This document shows, piece by piece, positions 7,462 to 14,452 of a DNA stretch of 15,572 nt (positions are counted from its first letter, which is position 1; each line of letters opens with the position of its first letter). The stretch lies in the NCBI GenBank assembly GCA_002839245.1, contig PGXR01000121.1, positions 1-15,572 on the forward strand, in the 5' to 3' direction. This DNA is from Spirochaetae bacterium HGW-Spirochaetae-7 (GTDB lineage Bacteria; Spirochaetota; Spirochaetia; Treponematales; UBA12059). The notes beneath the pieces were generated by a model, which saw only the letters and a program-made list of their open reading frames with translations, searched no databases and had not been told where the DNA came from. Both the position numbers and the translations under genes were made by a program.

Positions 7462-7496
7462 AAAGCGCTTCCCCTTCGGGGGAGGCGCTTTTTTTT
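7462..7496 (+). terminator. Strong intrinsic terminator of the hydrogenase operon
   Basis: A 13-bp stem with one G-T wobble pair (7462-7474 with 7479-7491) encloses a UUCG tetraloop and is followed by an uninterrupted T-run to 7496. This is a textbook rho-independent terminator and separates the hydrogenase transcript from the following small membrane-protein genes. Confidence 0.93.
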
Positions 7497-7506
7497 GACG
7501 CTGCGT

Positions 7507-7535
7507 TTGCCTATATATTAGAATATTGCTATATT
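7507..7535 (+). promoter_or_regulatory. Probable promoter of the first DUF2892 gene
   Basis: TTGCCT (7507-7512) and TATATT (7530-7535) are separated by exactly 17 bases and lie just after the hydrogenase terminator. The predicted start is about 18 bases before the ATG at 7561. The surrounding sequence is AT-rich compared with the neighbouring genes. Confidence 0.6.
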
Positions 7536-7560
7536 TATGGAATACCTGAGGAGGTAGTGC

Positions 7561-7770
7561 ATGCCTAAAAACATGGGTCTGATCGACAAGATCGCGCGCA
7601 TCGTCCTGGCCATCGTCGTGGCCGTTCTGATCTTCACCGGAAGCTTGACCGGTGTCGCGGCCGTGGTGCTCGGCATTCTCGCCGCGGTATTCATACTCAC
7701 GAGCGTAGTCGGCACCTGCCCGCTGTACCTGCCATTCAAGATTGACACGACCGGCAAGAAAAAGGCCTGA
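7561..7770 (+). CDS. Small two-helix membrane protein, DUF2892/YgaP-type
   Basis: A 69-residue protein beginning NMGLIDKIARI and containing two hydrophobic helices (about 12-29 and 31-50), then the signature GTCPLYLPFKI (51-61) and a lysine-rich tail. This matches the DUF2892 family, the transmembrane part of rhodanese YgaP, here without a rhodanese domain. GAGGAGG (7548-7554) lies six bases before the ATG. The family's function is poorly known, though members often occur near redox, sulfur or metal stress genes. A close paralogue follows at 7916 with its own promoter. The two share roughly half of their residues by eye, so they look like an old tandem duplication. Confidence 0.85.
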   Translation: MPKNMGLIDKIARIVLAIVVAVLIFTGSLTGVAAVVLGILAAVFILTSVVGTCPLYLPFKIDTTGKKKA

Positions 7771-7782
7771 CCGCAACGATCA

Positions 7783-7813
7783 GGGAGCGTCTTCCGTCGC
7801 TGGGGACGCTCCC
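7783..7813 (+). terminator. Hairpin after the first DUF2892 gene, possible terminator
   Basis: GGGAGCGTC (7783-7791) pairs perfectly with GACGCTCCC (7805-7813), and wobble pairs could extend it inward. It lies 12 bases after the stop codon. No T-run follows, so it is at best a weak intrinsic terminator, but its position fits separate transcription of the two paralogues. Confidence 0.5.
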
Positions 7814-7864
7814 GCAGGACAATCATATATAAAAAAGACAGCTCGCCATCGGGGAAATGCGTCT

Positions 7865-7893
7865 TTGATTTCAGGTTAATATTTTTGTATATT
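7865..7893 (+). promoter_or_regulatory. Probable promoter of the second DUF2892 gene
   Basis: TTGATT (7865-7870) and TATATT (7888-7893) are separated by exactly 17 bases, with the same -10 box and spacing as the promoter of the upstream paralogue. The -10 box ends 22 bases before the ATG at 7916, so the leader would be only about 15 bases, just long enough to contain AAGGAGG. Confidence 0.6.
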
Positions 7894-7915
7894 TACCATG
7901 AACAAGGAGGCGCAT

Positions 7916-8122
7916 ATGATAAAGAATATGGGTCTTTTGGACAGGCTGTTGCGGATCGCGTTCGCCATCATGGTAGCGGCGATGTATCTCACGGGGCAGA
8001 TCAGCGGCAAGGCGGCAATCGTGCTGGGACTCATTGCCCTGATCATGGTGATCACGAGCCTCGCGGGCACATGCCTGCTGTATATTCCGTTCAAGCTCGA
8101 CTCGCACAACAAGAAGGCCTGA
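7916..8122 (+). CDS. Small two-helix membrane protein, DUF2892/YgaP-type, second copy
   Basis: A 68-residue paralogue of the preceding gene: KNMGLLDRLLRI at the N-terminus, two hydrophobic helices (about 10-30 and 32-50), then GTCLLYIPFKL and a short lysine-rich tail. The conserved CPLY of the family and of the first copy is CLLY here, so the cysteine is kept and the proline is lost. The start at 7916 is preferred over an in-frame ATG at 7898 because AAGGAGG (7904-7910) lies between them, five bases before 7916, and because the N-terminus then aligns with the paralogue. Function unknown beyond being membrane-embedded. Confidence 0.85.
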   Translation: MIKNMGLLDRLLRIAFAIMVAAMYLTGQISGKAAIVLGLIALIMVITSLAGTCLLYIPFKLDSHNKKA

Positions 8123-8158
8123 GCGGGTACGGCGTTCCATCGACGGAACGCCGCCCGC
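8123..8158. terminator. Stable hairpin between convergent genes
   Basis: GCGGG and CGGCGTTCC pair with GGAACGCCG and CCCGC around the loop ATCGAC, with a single two-base bulge (TA). It starts immediately after the second DUF2892 stop and ends ten bases before the stop of the convergent MobB-like gene, so it probably terminates both transcripts. T-runs are poor on both strands, which lowers certainty. Confidence 0.6.
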
Positions 8159-8167
8159 GCTGCGTGG

Positions 8168-8836
8168 CTATTTCAACGCAGGGCCTATCCTGATGACGAT
8201 TTCGCCGTCCAGGTCCGTCTTCTTGAGCGGCTTGACGAGTCCGAGCACCACGTTCTCTATCGTCTCCATGACGAAGGCGTTGAGCGGCACGTCGATACCG
8301 TTGTTGGTCACTGAAACATCCCGTGCTTTCATTGCATTTCCTCCAAGCAGATGGCTTTCAACGAATGATCCCGAATCCTCGGGGTTGTAGACGGCCTTTC
8401 CCGCGGCGAGGGCTCGCCCGGCGAGACCGGAAAATCCAGTTACAAGCACATCGAAATCATCCAGGGGCCGCTTGAGCCCCGCTTCGTCCTCCGCGGAACC
8501 GCCGAGGATGACGCGCAACGCGCCCGGAACCACCCGTCCCTCGATCAGGATGACATCGGCGCTGGGGAAAAGCGCCTCGACGAACGACCGGTCCCATGAC
8601 GGTGGAGTCCGCGTCACCCGTACCGTCTCGGCATCGGAAACGAGGGCGGCTTCCGCACCCGCATCGAAGAAGCGGCTTGAATCCTTGCCCCGCGGGTTGA
8701 AGCTGGCGCCGTGGTGCACGCACTTTACCGCGCCTACCCTCAGTCCGTGGCGTTGTAGCGCGGCGGCGCAAGCCTCGATGAAACCGGTCTTGCCGGTGTT
8801 CGACCAGCCTATGAAGCAGGCGATTTTCGTTCCCAT
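8168..8836 (-). CDS. MobB-like P-loop GTPase (molybdopterin-guanine dinucleotide family)
   Basis: A 222-residue P-loop protein. Walker A is GWSNTGKT (10-17). KCVHHGASFNPRGKDSSRFFDAGA (38-61) corresponds to the MobB motif around KH-x-H and GKDT/SxR, and ILIEG (96-100) to the Walker B/EG segment. The C-terminal region VTNNGIDVPLNAFVMETIENVVLGLVKPLK (176-205) matches the extension I associate with some anaerobe MobB-like proteins. MobB helps deliver GTP or molybdopterin to MobA when the bis-MGD cofactor of molybdo- or tungsto-enzymes is made. No MobA, MoeA, formate dehydrogenase or other molybdoenzyme gene is in the window, so its partner is elsewhere or the role has diverged. An in-frame TAG lies just before the ATG, fixing the start region; no strong ribosome-binding site is seen. 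It follows the Rsm22-like gene by 40 bases and probably ends the uvrC operon. Confidence 0.75.
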   Translation of the reverse strand: MGTKIACFIGWSNTGKTGFIEACAAALQRHGLRVGAVKCVHHGASFNPRGKDSSRFFDAGAEAALVSDAETVRVTRTPPSWDRSFVEALFPSADVILIEGRVVPGALRVILGGSAEDEAGLKRPLDDFDVLVTGFSGLAGRALAAGKAVYNPEDSGSFVESHLLGGNAMKARDVSVTNNGIDVPLNAFVMETIENVVLGLVKPLKKTDLDGEIVIRIGPALK

Positions 8837-8876
8837 CGGCCAATTCTAGTTCGGAGTCCATCATAGGGGCAAGCTG

Positions 8877-9923
8877 TCAGCGATCGAGGCGCACGATGCT
8901 GGTGCGCGGTCCGAACCCCCAGCCGCCCTGCCTGAGCTCGGGCTTCAGGACGCTGACCAGATCGTAGCGTCCGAGTGAAAAGAAGCCGGCCCGGGCGGCG
9001 GCCTCGTCGTCCCTGCGCGCGGAAAAGGGAAACCTGCCCTCCCTCCCGCACAGGAGGTAACGGACGCGGCCGCCCTTGTTGAGCATCGAATCGGAGACTA
9101 CCCGGTACGAGCCCCCGACAGGCGGCGCTTCAGGTGGCGCTTCAAGCCGCACCCCGTCATCGACCGAAGGCGGCCTCAGGACGAACCAGCTCATCTTGAT
9201 GCGGTCGCGGTCGAGTCCCGCCCGTTCGGCGAGACGCCTGACGGCGACGGGCACATCCCAGCCTGATTCATCGTGGCAGGTAGCCGTCGTGCTGGAAGCC
9301 AGGGCCGGGCACGGGCCCGCGTTGGAACAAGGCGAGCTCACCGTCCAGCCCTCGGCGACCAGGGTATCGCGCAGCGCGATCGTCACCCGGCTGGCGCGAA
9401 GCGTCGCGGGCTCGATGACGAGTACGCTCCGGGCCAGGGCCGCCGCGTCGGCCACCGGTCCGGCATCGGCGCCGCCGATCTCGTTGAGGCAATGGCCAAA
9501 GGCAACCAGGTCGTAGGCCACCCCTGGCGGCAAAGGCAGCGCGACGGACTCCAGGTCGGCCACGAGCGTCGAGACCGCGAATGGCTCGCCGTATTCGCGC
9601 GACATTTCAGCAAGCGCTTCGCTTGCCATTGACAGGGCCCTGGATGAAGAATCGACGAGCGTGAACGACCTTGCGCCAAGGCCCGCGAGCGCCAGCGAGA
9701 CTGATCCCGGCCCCGCGCCCATGTCCAGGACAGCCGACGGGCGCAGGCCCGACAGGGAACAAGCCCGCAGTGTCTGGGCCTTCGAGACTGCCAGATAGTA
9801 ATCAGCATACGCGGTCAGACAGGCCGGATCATCCATGTACCGAGTGCCTGCGAGGTTCCGGTCCCCGGTCAGGCCGCGCTGCAGGGCAAGCAGGGCGTCG
9901 GAACTCGTGATTAGCCGCTTCAT
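8877..9923 (-). CDS. Rsm22-like SAM-dependent methyltransferase-fold protein
   Basis: A 348-residue protein with a class I SAM-binding motif, VLDMGAGPGS (65-74), a following acidic strand end LVDSS (89-93), and the Rsm22 pattern IEPATLRASRVTIALRDTL (170-188) leading into a Cys-rich segment: PC (C199), PC (C205), CH (C216, H217) and a late LLC (C292). Rsm22/METTL17 proteins act in assembly of the small ribosomal subunit, and the mitochondrial members bind a [4Fe-4S] cluster through four cysteines. C199, C205, C216 and C292 are the natural counterparts here, with the first pair spaced as in METTL17; cluster binding in this bacterial protein is inference. AGGGG lies six bases before the ATG and overlaps the upstream stop codon eight bases away, so it is translationally coupled to the YkgJ-type gene. 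Methyltransferase activity is not assured for this family. Confidence 0.75.
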   Translation of the reverse strand: MKRLITSSDALLALQRGLTGDRNLAGTRYMDDPACLTAYADYYLAVSKAQTLRACSLSGLRPSAVLDMGAGPGSVSLALAGLGARSFTLVDSSSRALSMASEALAEMSREYGEPFAVSTLVADLESVALPLPPGVAYDLVAFGHCLNEIGGADAGPVADAAALARSVLVIEPATLRASRVTIALRDTLVAEGWTVSSPCSNAGPCPALASSTTATCHDESGWDVPVAVRRLAERAGLDRDRIKMSWFVLRPPSVDDGVRLEAPPEAPPVGGSYRVVSDSMLNKGGRVRYLLCGREGRFPFSARRDDEAAARAGFFSLGRYDLVSVLKPELRQGGWGFGPRTSIVRLDR

Positions 9924-9931
9924 CGGAACCC

Positions 9932-10597
9932 CTAACCTGCACGCGGAATCGGAGGCTGAAGATCGGGATCGTCGTCCTTCCGGTCATTCATGCCGATCAG
10001 GAAGAGAACGAGCCCGCTTGCCTCCGCGAGCGCTTCGGGCAGCGCTTTCCTGCCGCCCGAGGATGACGGGTCGATGGCTACCAGTTCCGAGCCCATATCG
10101 GCTATGACCGGGGGTTCAAGCCCGAAAACCTCGACGAGCCCTTTCCCTGTAAGCAGCCGGGCGCCCAAGCCGTATTCGCCATGACGGCATACCGAAAACA
10201 TCGGCTCCCCGTTCTTGCCGCGAACGGCTGAAAACGCGAACATCCTGCATACCAAGGGCCTGGCCTCGTATATGCCGCAGTGGTAAATGCTTTCATCACG
10301 GTACAGGGGGCAGCCGGTCTGGCCATCGGACCGCACCCGCGCCTGCACGCCTTCGGCGGCGATCCTGAAAGCCAGGTCCCTGTCGATTCCGGCCAGGAAG
10401 GTTGCGATATAGGCGGCCTCGAGAGGCAGGATATCGGGAACGAAGGATTCGCAGCACATACCGCAGCCGCCAGGACATGATATTCCGGAACCTTCGGCAA
10501 AAACAGCGACTGCGGCATCGGCTCTGCTGTACAGGTACGCGAGCTCCTCGAGCCGCTCGGCAAGGAGCGATGGGGGGAGAAAACCCGCTATGTTCAA
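9932..10597 (-). CDS. YkgJ-type Cys-cluster (CxxCxxCC) protein
   Basis: A 221-residue protein of the YkgJ (UPF0153) family of putative zinc- or iron-chelating proteins. The signature is CPGGCGMCC (41-49; C41, C45, C48, C49), followed by CPLY (C96), HCGIYEARPLVCRMF (C107, C117) and a late C137, giving eight candidate ligands. Residues 150-221 are less conserved and I do not recognise them. The start is TTG at 10597, overlapping the vanZ-like stop as TTGA, with GGGGG about seven bases upstream; no other start exists before the Cys cluster. The biochemical role of the family is unproven, with metal binding or Fe-S-dependent modification suggested. Its translational coupling to the Rsm22-like gene downstream hints at a shared metal-linked task. 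Confidence 0.85.
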   Translation of the reverse strand: MNIAGFLPPSLLAERLEELAYLYSRADAAVAVFAEGSGISCPGGCGMCCESFVPDILPLEAAYIATFLAGIDRDLAFRIAAEGVQARVRSDGQTGCPLYRDESIYHCGIYEARPLVCRMFAFSAVRGKNGEPMFSVCRHGEYGLGARLLTGKGLVEVFGLEPPVIADMGSELVAIDPSSSGGRKALPEALAEASGLVLFLIGMNDRKDDDPDLQPPIPRAG

Positions 10598-10947
10598 TTT
10601 GATGCCCCCGGCCGACGGCGGCTGACCACGAGCCCGGCCGCGAAACCGGCGATGTCGGCCAGCATGTCGAGGAATTCCGCCGAACGCCCGTCGACCAGGA
10701 GCTGGAGCGCTTCGGTCAACACGGAGAACGCGATCGCGGCGATGACGGCCAGCGCCAGCCTGCGTCGTCCGCCGAGGTTGAAGTCGCGACGGGTTGCCAA
10801 AGCGAGAACGATGAACATCGTGAAATGAACCAGCTTGTCCAGCCCGGGAATCCCCGGCGCATCGGGCAGGGCGGAAGGAGGCAGAAGGACGGCGACCAGT
10901 ATCAGCGCCGCGACGATGGCGGTGAGTACTGGAAAATTGCGGATCAT
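10594..10947 (-). CDS. VanZ-like small membrane protein
   Basis: A 117-residue protein with four predicted membrane helices (about 6-23, 36-52, 63-80, 95-109). It carries the VanZ-family pattern: DKLVHFTMF (37-45) in the second helix and E79, Q82, R88, D94, D98 and G101 around TEALQLLVDGRSAEFLDMLADIAG. The family is named after VanZ of teicoplanin-resistance clusters, but most members are chromosomal proteins of unknown function, so no resistance role should be assumed. The start at 10947 lies four bases after the uvrC stop; an in-frame ATG at 11004 would overlap uvrC by over 50 bases and add a polar leader, so I reject it. Its stop overlaps the next gene (TTGA), consistent with one operon. 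Confidence 0.82.
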   Translation of the reverse strand: MIRNFPVLTAIVAALILVAVLLPPSALPDAPGIPGLDKLVHFTMFIVLALATRRDFNLGGRRRLALAVIAAIAFSVLTEALQLLVDGRSAEFLDMLADIAGFAAGLVVSRRRPGASN

Positions 10948-10951
10948 GGCG

Positions 10952-12811
10952 CTACTTTTGCCCGGAAACGGCTGGTTCGTCCAGCACCCCGCCGACGCCG
11001 TCAATTCCCGCGGATGCGGCGCGGGCGGCGGCGGCCTTGACCGCGGCGGATGCCGCCTTGTCCAGGCCGCAGCGGGAAGCGATATAGGCAGGCTCCGCCT
11101 CGGCCACCGCCGAAAGCGACCCGAACGCTTCCATGATTCGCCTCGCCCGGGCCGGCCCGACTCCCTTGACGGCCTCGAGGACCGGGAAACCGAGCGCCTT
11201 CCCGCGCAGGCGCTGGTTCATGCCGGTCGCGAAACGGTGGGCTTCGTCGCGGATGGCGACGACGAGCCTCAGGGCAGCCGAATCCTTCGGAAGAACCAGA
11301 GCTTCTCCCGCGCCGTGAGGCCAAAGCTCCTCGTTTTCCTTGGCCAGCCCGACGACGGGCACGTCCAGGCCAAGGGCATCGAGCATTTCCCAGGCGGCGT
11401 TCACCTGACCGCGGCCGCCGTCGATGAGCACCAGGTCAGGCGTTTCGGTCTCATCGTTCACGATACGAGTGTAGTGCCTGGCCGTGGCCTCGCGCATCGC
11501 GCCGAAGTCGTCGATGGCGCCTTCGAGGCTCCTGATCTTGTATATCCGGTAGCGCTTCTTGTCAGGCACGCCGTTGCGGAACGACACAAGCGAGGCCACG
11601 GTGTGCTTGCCGGCGAGCTGGGCAATGTCGAAGCCCTCTATAAGTTCGGGCAGCGCGTCGAGGCCGAGCGCGGCCCTGAGCGATTCGAGGGCCTCCACGT
11701 CCCCGGCTTCGCGCCGGCGCTTGGCCAGGTCTTCGCGGGCGTTGTGCTCGGCCATGGCCATGGCGGCCTCGTGCCGCCGCTCGTCGGGTATCGACAGCCT
11801 GAAATCCGCTCCGAGCCCGGTACGCAGCCATTCGGCCGCCAACTCGAGCCCGGCGGCATCCTTGACGAAAAGTTCGGGCGGCGGTCGTCGGCCATCGCCA
11901 TAATACATGCCGAGGAATTCCGCGGCCGCCTCGGCCTCCGAGCCGAAGCTGCGCTCCCGGAACAGGTCGCGGCCGACGAGCTTGCCGCCACGCGTCTGGA
12001 ACACGACGAAGTCGACCAGGGAACCATCGAAAACCCATGCAACGTAATCGCGGTCCCCGGAGGCAAAGTCGACGACGCCGGAATCGCCGCGGAACTCTTC
12101 TATCGCCTGTATGGAGTCGCGCAGGGCGGCGGCCTTCTCGAACTGGAGCGACCTCGACGCCTCCGCCATGTCCGCCTTCATGACTGCAACCAGCGTTTCC
12201 GAGTCGCCGGAGAGGAGCGTCGCGACCCGCTCCACCTGGACTGCGTAGTCATCGCGGGTCGTCTTTCCGGCGCAGGGCGCGGAGCATCTGCCGATATGGT
12301 AGTACATGCACGGAGTCTCGCGTTTGCGAAGCGTCCTGCAGCGCCGGAGGGGAAAAAGCCTGCGGACCATATCGAGGTAGCGGTCGATGACGTCGGCGCT
12401 CGGATACGGACCGAAATAACGGCTGCCGTCGTCGATAATGCGCCTGGTCCTGAACACCCGGGGGAATTCCTCGTTGGTAATGCGGATCGCCGGATAGGTC
12501 TTGCCGTCTTTCAGGTTGATGTTGTAGCGCGGCGAGTGGCGCTTTATAAGGGTGTTCTCGAGGAGCAGTGCCTCGTATTCCGTCTCCGTCAGTATCCATT
12601 CGAGCGTAGCGGCCTTCGAAACGAGCATCCGCGTCTTCAACTCCCGCTTGCCGGAAAAGTAGGAATTGAGCCGTGCCTTGAGTGACTTGGCCTTGCCGAC
12701 ATAAATAACGGCGCCTGCGGTATCCTTCCAGAGGTAGACTCCCGGCGTTTCGGGGGCCTGTTTGGCGGTGAATTTCAATTGGCTTGAAGGCCGGGCTTTA
12801 TTCTCGTCCAT
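10952..12811 (-). CDS. uvrC: UvrC, excinuclease ABC subunit C
   Basis: The nuclease of UvrABC nucleotide excision repair, making both incisions around a DNA lesion. From the chosen start it is 619 residues, a normal UvrC length. Domains: GIY-YIG nuclease (about 20-100; PGVY 23-26, IYVGKA 36-41, R47, E84), the four-Cys segment that binds a [4Fe-4S] cluster in E. coli UvrC (C158, C168, C176, C180), a UVR motif for UvrB contact (about 212-242), the RNase H-like C-terminal nuclease (GFDIAQLAG with D395, D435, LIDGG with D464, H525) and tandem HhH motifs (about 540-600). The start at 12811 is used because it begins the conserved part; an in-frame ATG at 12901 would add 30 unrelated residues. No strong ribosome-binding site precedes either. 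It heads the minus-strand operon that continues into the vanZ-like gene and is divergent from the LamG/Fn3 gene across a 93-bp gap with no clear promoter motif. Confidence 0.97.
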   Translation of the reverse strand: MDENKARPSSQLKFTAKQAPETPGVYLWKDTAGAVIYVGKAKSLKARLNSYFSGKRELKTRMLVSKAATLEWILTETEYEALLLENTLIKRHSPRYNINLKDGKTYPAIRITNEEFPRVFRTRRIIDDGSRYFGPYPSADVIDRYLDMVRRLFPLRRCRTLRKRETPCMYYHIGRCSAPCAGKTTRDDYAVQVERVATLLSGDSETLVAVMKADMAEASRSLQFEKAAALRDSIQAIEEFRGDSGVVDFASGDRDYVAWVFDGSLVDFVVFQTRGGKLVGRDLFRERSFGSEAEAAAEFLGMYYGDGRRPPPELFVKDAAGLELAAEWLRTGLGADFRLSIPDERRHEAAMAMAEHNAREDLAKRRREAGDVEALESLRAALGLDALPELIEGFDIAQLAGKHTVASLVSFRNGVPDKKRYRIYKIRSLEGAIDDFGAMREATARHYTRIVNDETETPDLVLIDGGRGQVNAAWEMLDALGLDVPVVGLAKENEELWPHGAGEALVLPKDSAALRLVVAIRDEAHRFATGMNQRLRGKALGFPVLEAVKGVGPARARRIMEAFGSLSAVAEAEPAYIASRCGLDKAASAAVKAAAARAASAGIDGVGGVLDEPAVSGQK

Positions 12812-12904
12812 ATTCTTCGATACTATGATAGTGAGGTTTCCGCAAAAAAGGGAGCCTTTCAGGCCACATGGGTCAATTTCACCTGGATCGAGGATCGACA
12901 CAGC

Positions 12905-14452
12905 ATGAATTCAAGAATACGTGGCCCGCGCAATATAGCATTCATCAGGGCGATCGCCACCGCGGCGACCCTCTCGGCGATGCTCGCCGCAACGATGCCA
13001 GCCTCAGGCGAAGATGTCCTCGTCGTCGATCCGGCGAGCCGTTCGCCGTCGTCGCCGCAACAGTGGAAATTCGACGGCACGGTGGTAGTTCCCGGGGCCG
13101 GTGGCCAGGAGATAGTACTCGAACCGGGACCATCGGGCGCCGGTTCCGATTCGGACCTCTTTGTCTCCTTCGACGGCGAATCTCCCGTGGACGACACGGG
13201 GCACTGGACCGTTGAAACGGTAGGACCCTATGTACGCTCCGACGATTCCAGGTTCGGTACCGGTGCCGGTACGTTCAGGGCGCCGGCCACGAGGCTGGTA
13301 CTCAAACCCGGACCGGAGGCTCTTTTCGCCCCCGACATGCCGCTCGGCGACCTAACCCTTGAATTATGGCTCAAGCCGGCACGCGCTGACTCCGGCGAAA
13401 TAGTATTCCTGTGGAAGGCCAAGAGGCGGGCCGGCTCGGCCTGGCTGTCGCAACAGATTTCGTGCATCATCCTGCGCAACCGCATGAACTTCGGTTTCCT
13501 GAATTTCTTCGCGGCTCCCGCTGGCAAGCCTACGACCTTCAACCTCCAGGGCATATCAGTCCTGGTTCCCGGCGCCTGGTCGCATCATCTCCTGAGGTTC
13601 GACTCGGCCACCGGCCTCGTTGAATACCTCATGAACGGCAAGACGGAGGCCATCGCCTGGGCAACCTCGACAGGCAAGCAGTCCGGCGACGTCTACGATC
13701 CGATATCGGGCGGTTCGGGCTGGCTCGAGATGGCGCAGAATTACTCCGGGCTCATCGACGAATTCAGCCTTCGCGGCACGTTCGTGACCGATCCGGTCCT
13801 CAGACGCTACCCTTCCACGGGGGGCACTGCGACGTCACCCATTTTCGACCTCGGCTCGACCAATTCGACGATACTCTCCATCCAGCCACAGGTCAGGTTG
13901 CCCGGCGAATCGGCGGTCCACTGGAGCTACCGGACCGGCGACAGCTCCGTCGGATGGCACGACGAGGCGCCTGGATGGATACCGTTCGCGCCGACCGCCC
14001 CGCTCGGCACGACCGGATCGCCTCCGAAAGGCCGCTACGTGCAGGTCAGGATGGCCCTCTATCCCGACGCGCGGGGAGAGGGATCGCCCGTCGTTTCTTC
14101 GGTACGGATAGTCCATGAACCCGATGCTTCCCCGACGCCGCCGGGTTCGATCTCGGCGGCTGCCGGCGACGGCCGATTGACGATACGCTGGTCGCGCGTA
14201 TCTGAAAGCGACATCAAGGGCTATATGGTATACTATGGCCGTTCATCGGGAGATTATTTCGGGACAGGCGCCCAGGAAGGGCCGAGCCCCGTAAGGGTCA
14301 TCGGGCAGGATTCGACGGGCATCACGCTTCACGGACTCAGGAACGGGGAACTGTATTTTATCGCGGTCGCCGCGTACGACGACGCAAATCCACCCCATAT
14401 CGGGGAATTTTCGCGCGAACTTACAGCGCGGCCATCGAGGGTCTCGCCATGA
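12905..14452 (+). CDS. Secreted LamG-like / fibronectin type III protein
   Basis: A 515-residue exported protein. Residues 1-35 look like a Sec signal peptide (basic start, hydrophobic core IAFIRAIATAATLSAMLA, likely cleavage after PASG). A concanavalin A-like/LamG-type jelly-roll domain spans about 85-295, with the typical LTLELWLKP strand (150-158), GAWSHHLLRFD (223-233) and GLIDEFSLRG (282-291). A second beta-rich region covers about 305-405, followed by a fibronectin III domain (about 412-510; RLTIRWSRV, GYMVYYG, GELYFIAVAAYD). These domains bind sugars or proteins at the cell surface, so an envelope or extracellular adhesive role is likely but the ligand is unknown. No anchor or transmembrane segment follows the signal. 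The ATG at 12905 has an AGGA about ten bases upstream. Its stop overlaps the start of the TPR gene by ATGA. Confidence 0.85.
   Translation: MNSRIRGPRNIAFIRAIATAATLSAMLAATMPASGEDVLVVDPASRSPSSPQQWKFDGTVVVPGAGGQEIVLEPGPSGAGSDSDLFVSFDGESPVDDTGHWTVETVGPYVRSDDSRFGTGAGTFRAPATRLVLKPGPEALFAPDMPLGDLTLELWLKPARADSGEIVFLWKAKRRAGSAWLSQQISCIILRNRMNFGFLNFFAAPAGKPTTFNLQGISVLVPGAWSHHLLRFDSATGLVEYLMNGKTEAIAWATSTGKQSGDVYDPISGGSGWLEMAQNYSGLIDEFSLRGTFVTDPVLRRYPSTGGTATSPIFDLGSTNSTILSIQPQVRLPGESAVHWSYRTGDSSVGWHDEAPGWIPFAPTAPLGTTGSPPKGRYVQVRMALYPDARGEGSPVVSSVRIVHEPDASPTPPGSISAAAGDGRLTIRWSRVSESDIKGYMVYYGRSSGDYFGTGAQEGPSPVRVIGQDSTGITLHGLRNGELYFIAVAAYDDANPPHIGEFSRELTARPSRVSP

Noticed and set aside
7834..7866. Inverted repeat AAAGAC/GTCTTT before the second DUF2892 gene
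   Set aside because: Six-base arms 21 bases apart in AT-rich DNA are too weak to separate from chance.
10594..10947. Glycopeptide-resistance function from the VanZ-like protein
   Set aside because: VanZ-family proteins are widespread chromosomal membrane proteins and no other van genes are present.
10835..12685. A 616-codon open frame on the plus strand across uvrC
   Set aside because: It is the antisense shadow of a fully conserved uvrC gene in GC-rich DNA; its translation shows no domain and no ribosome-binding site.
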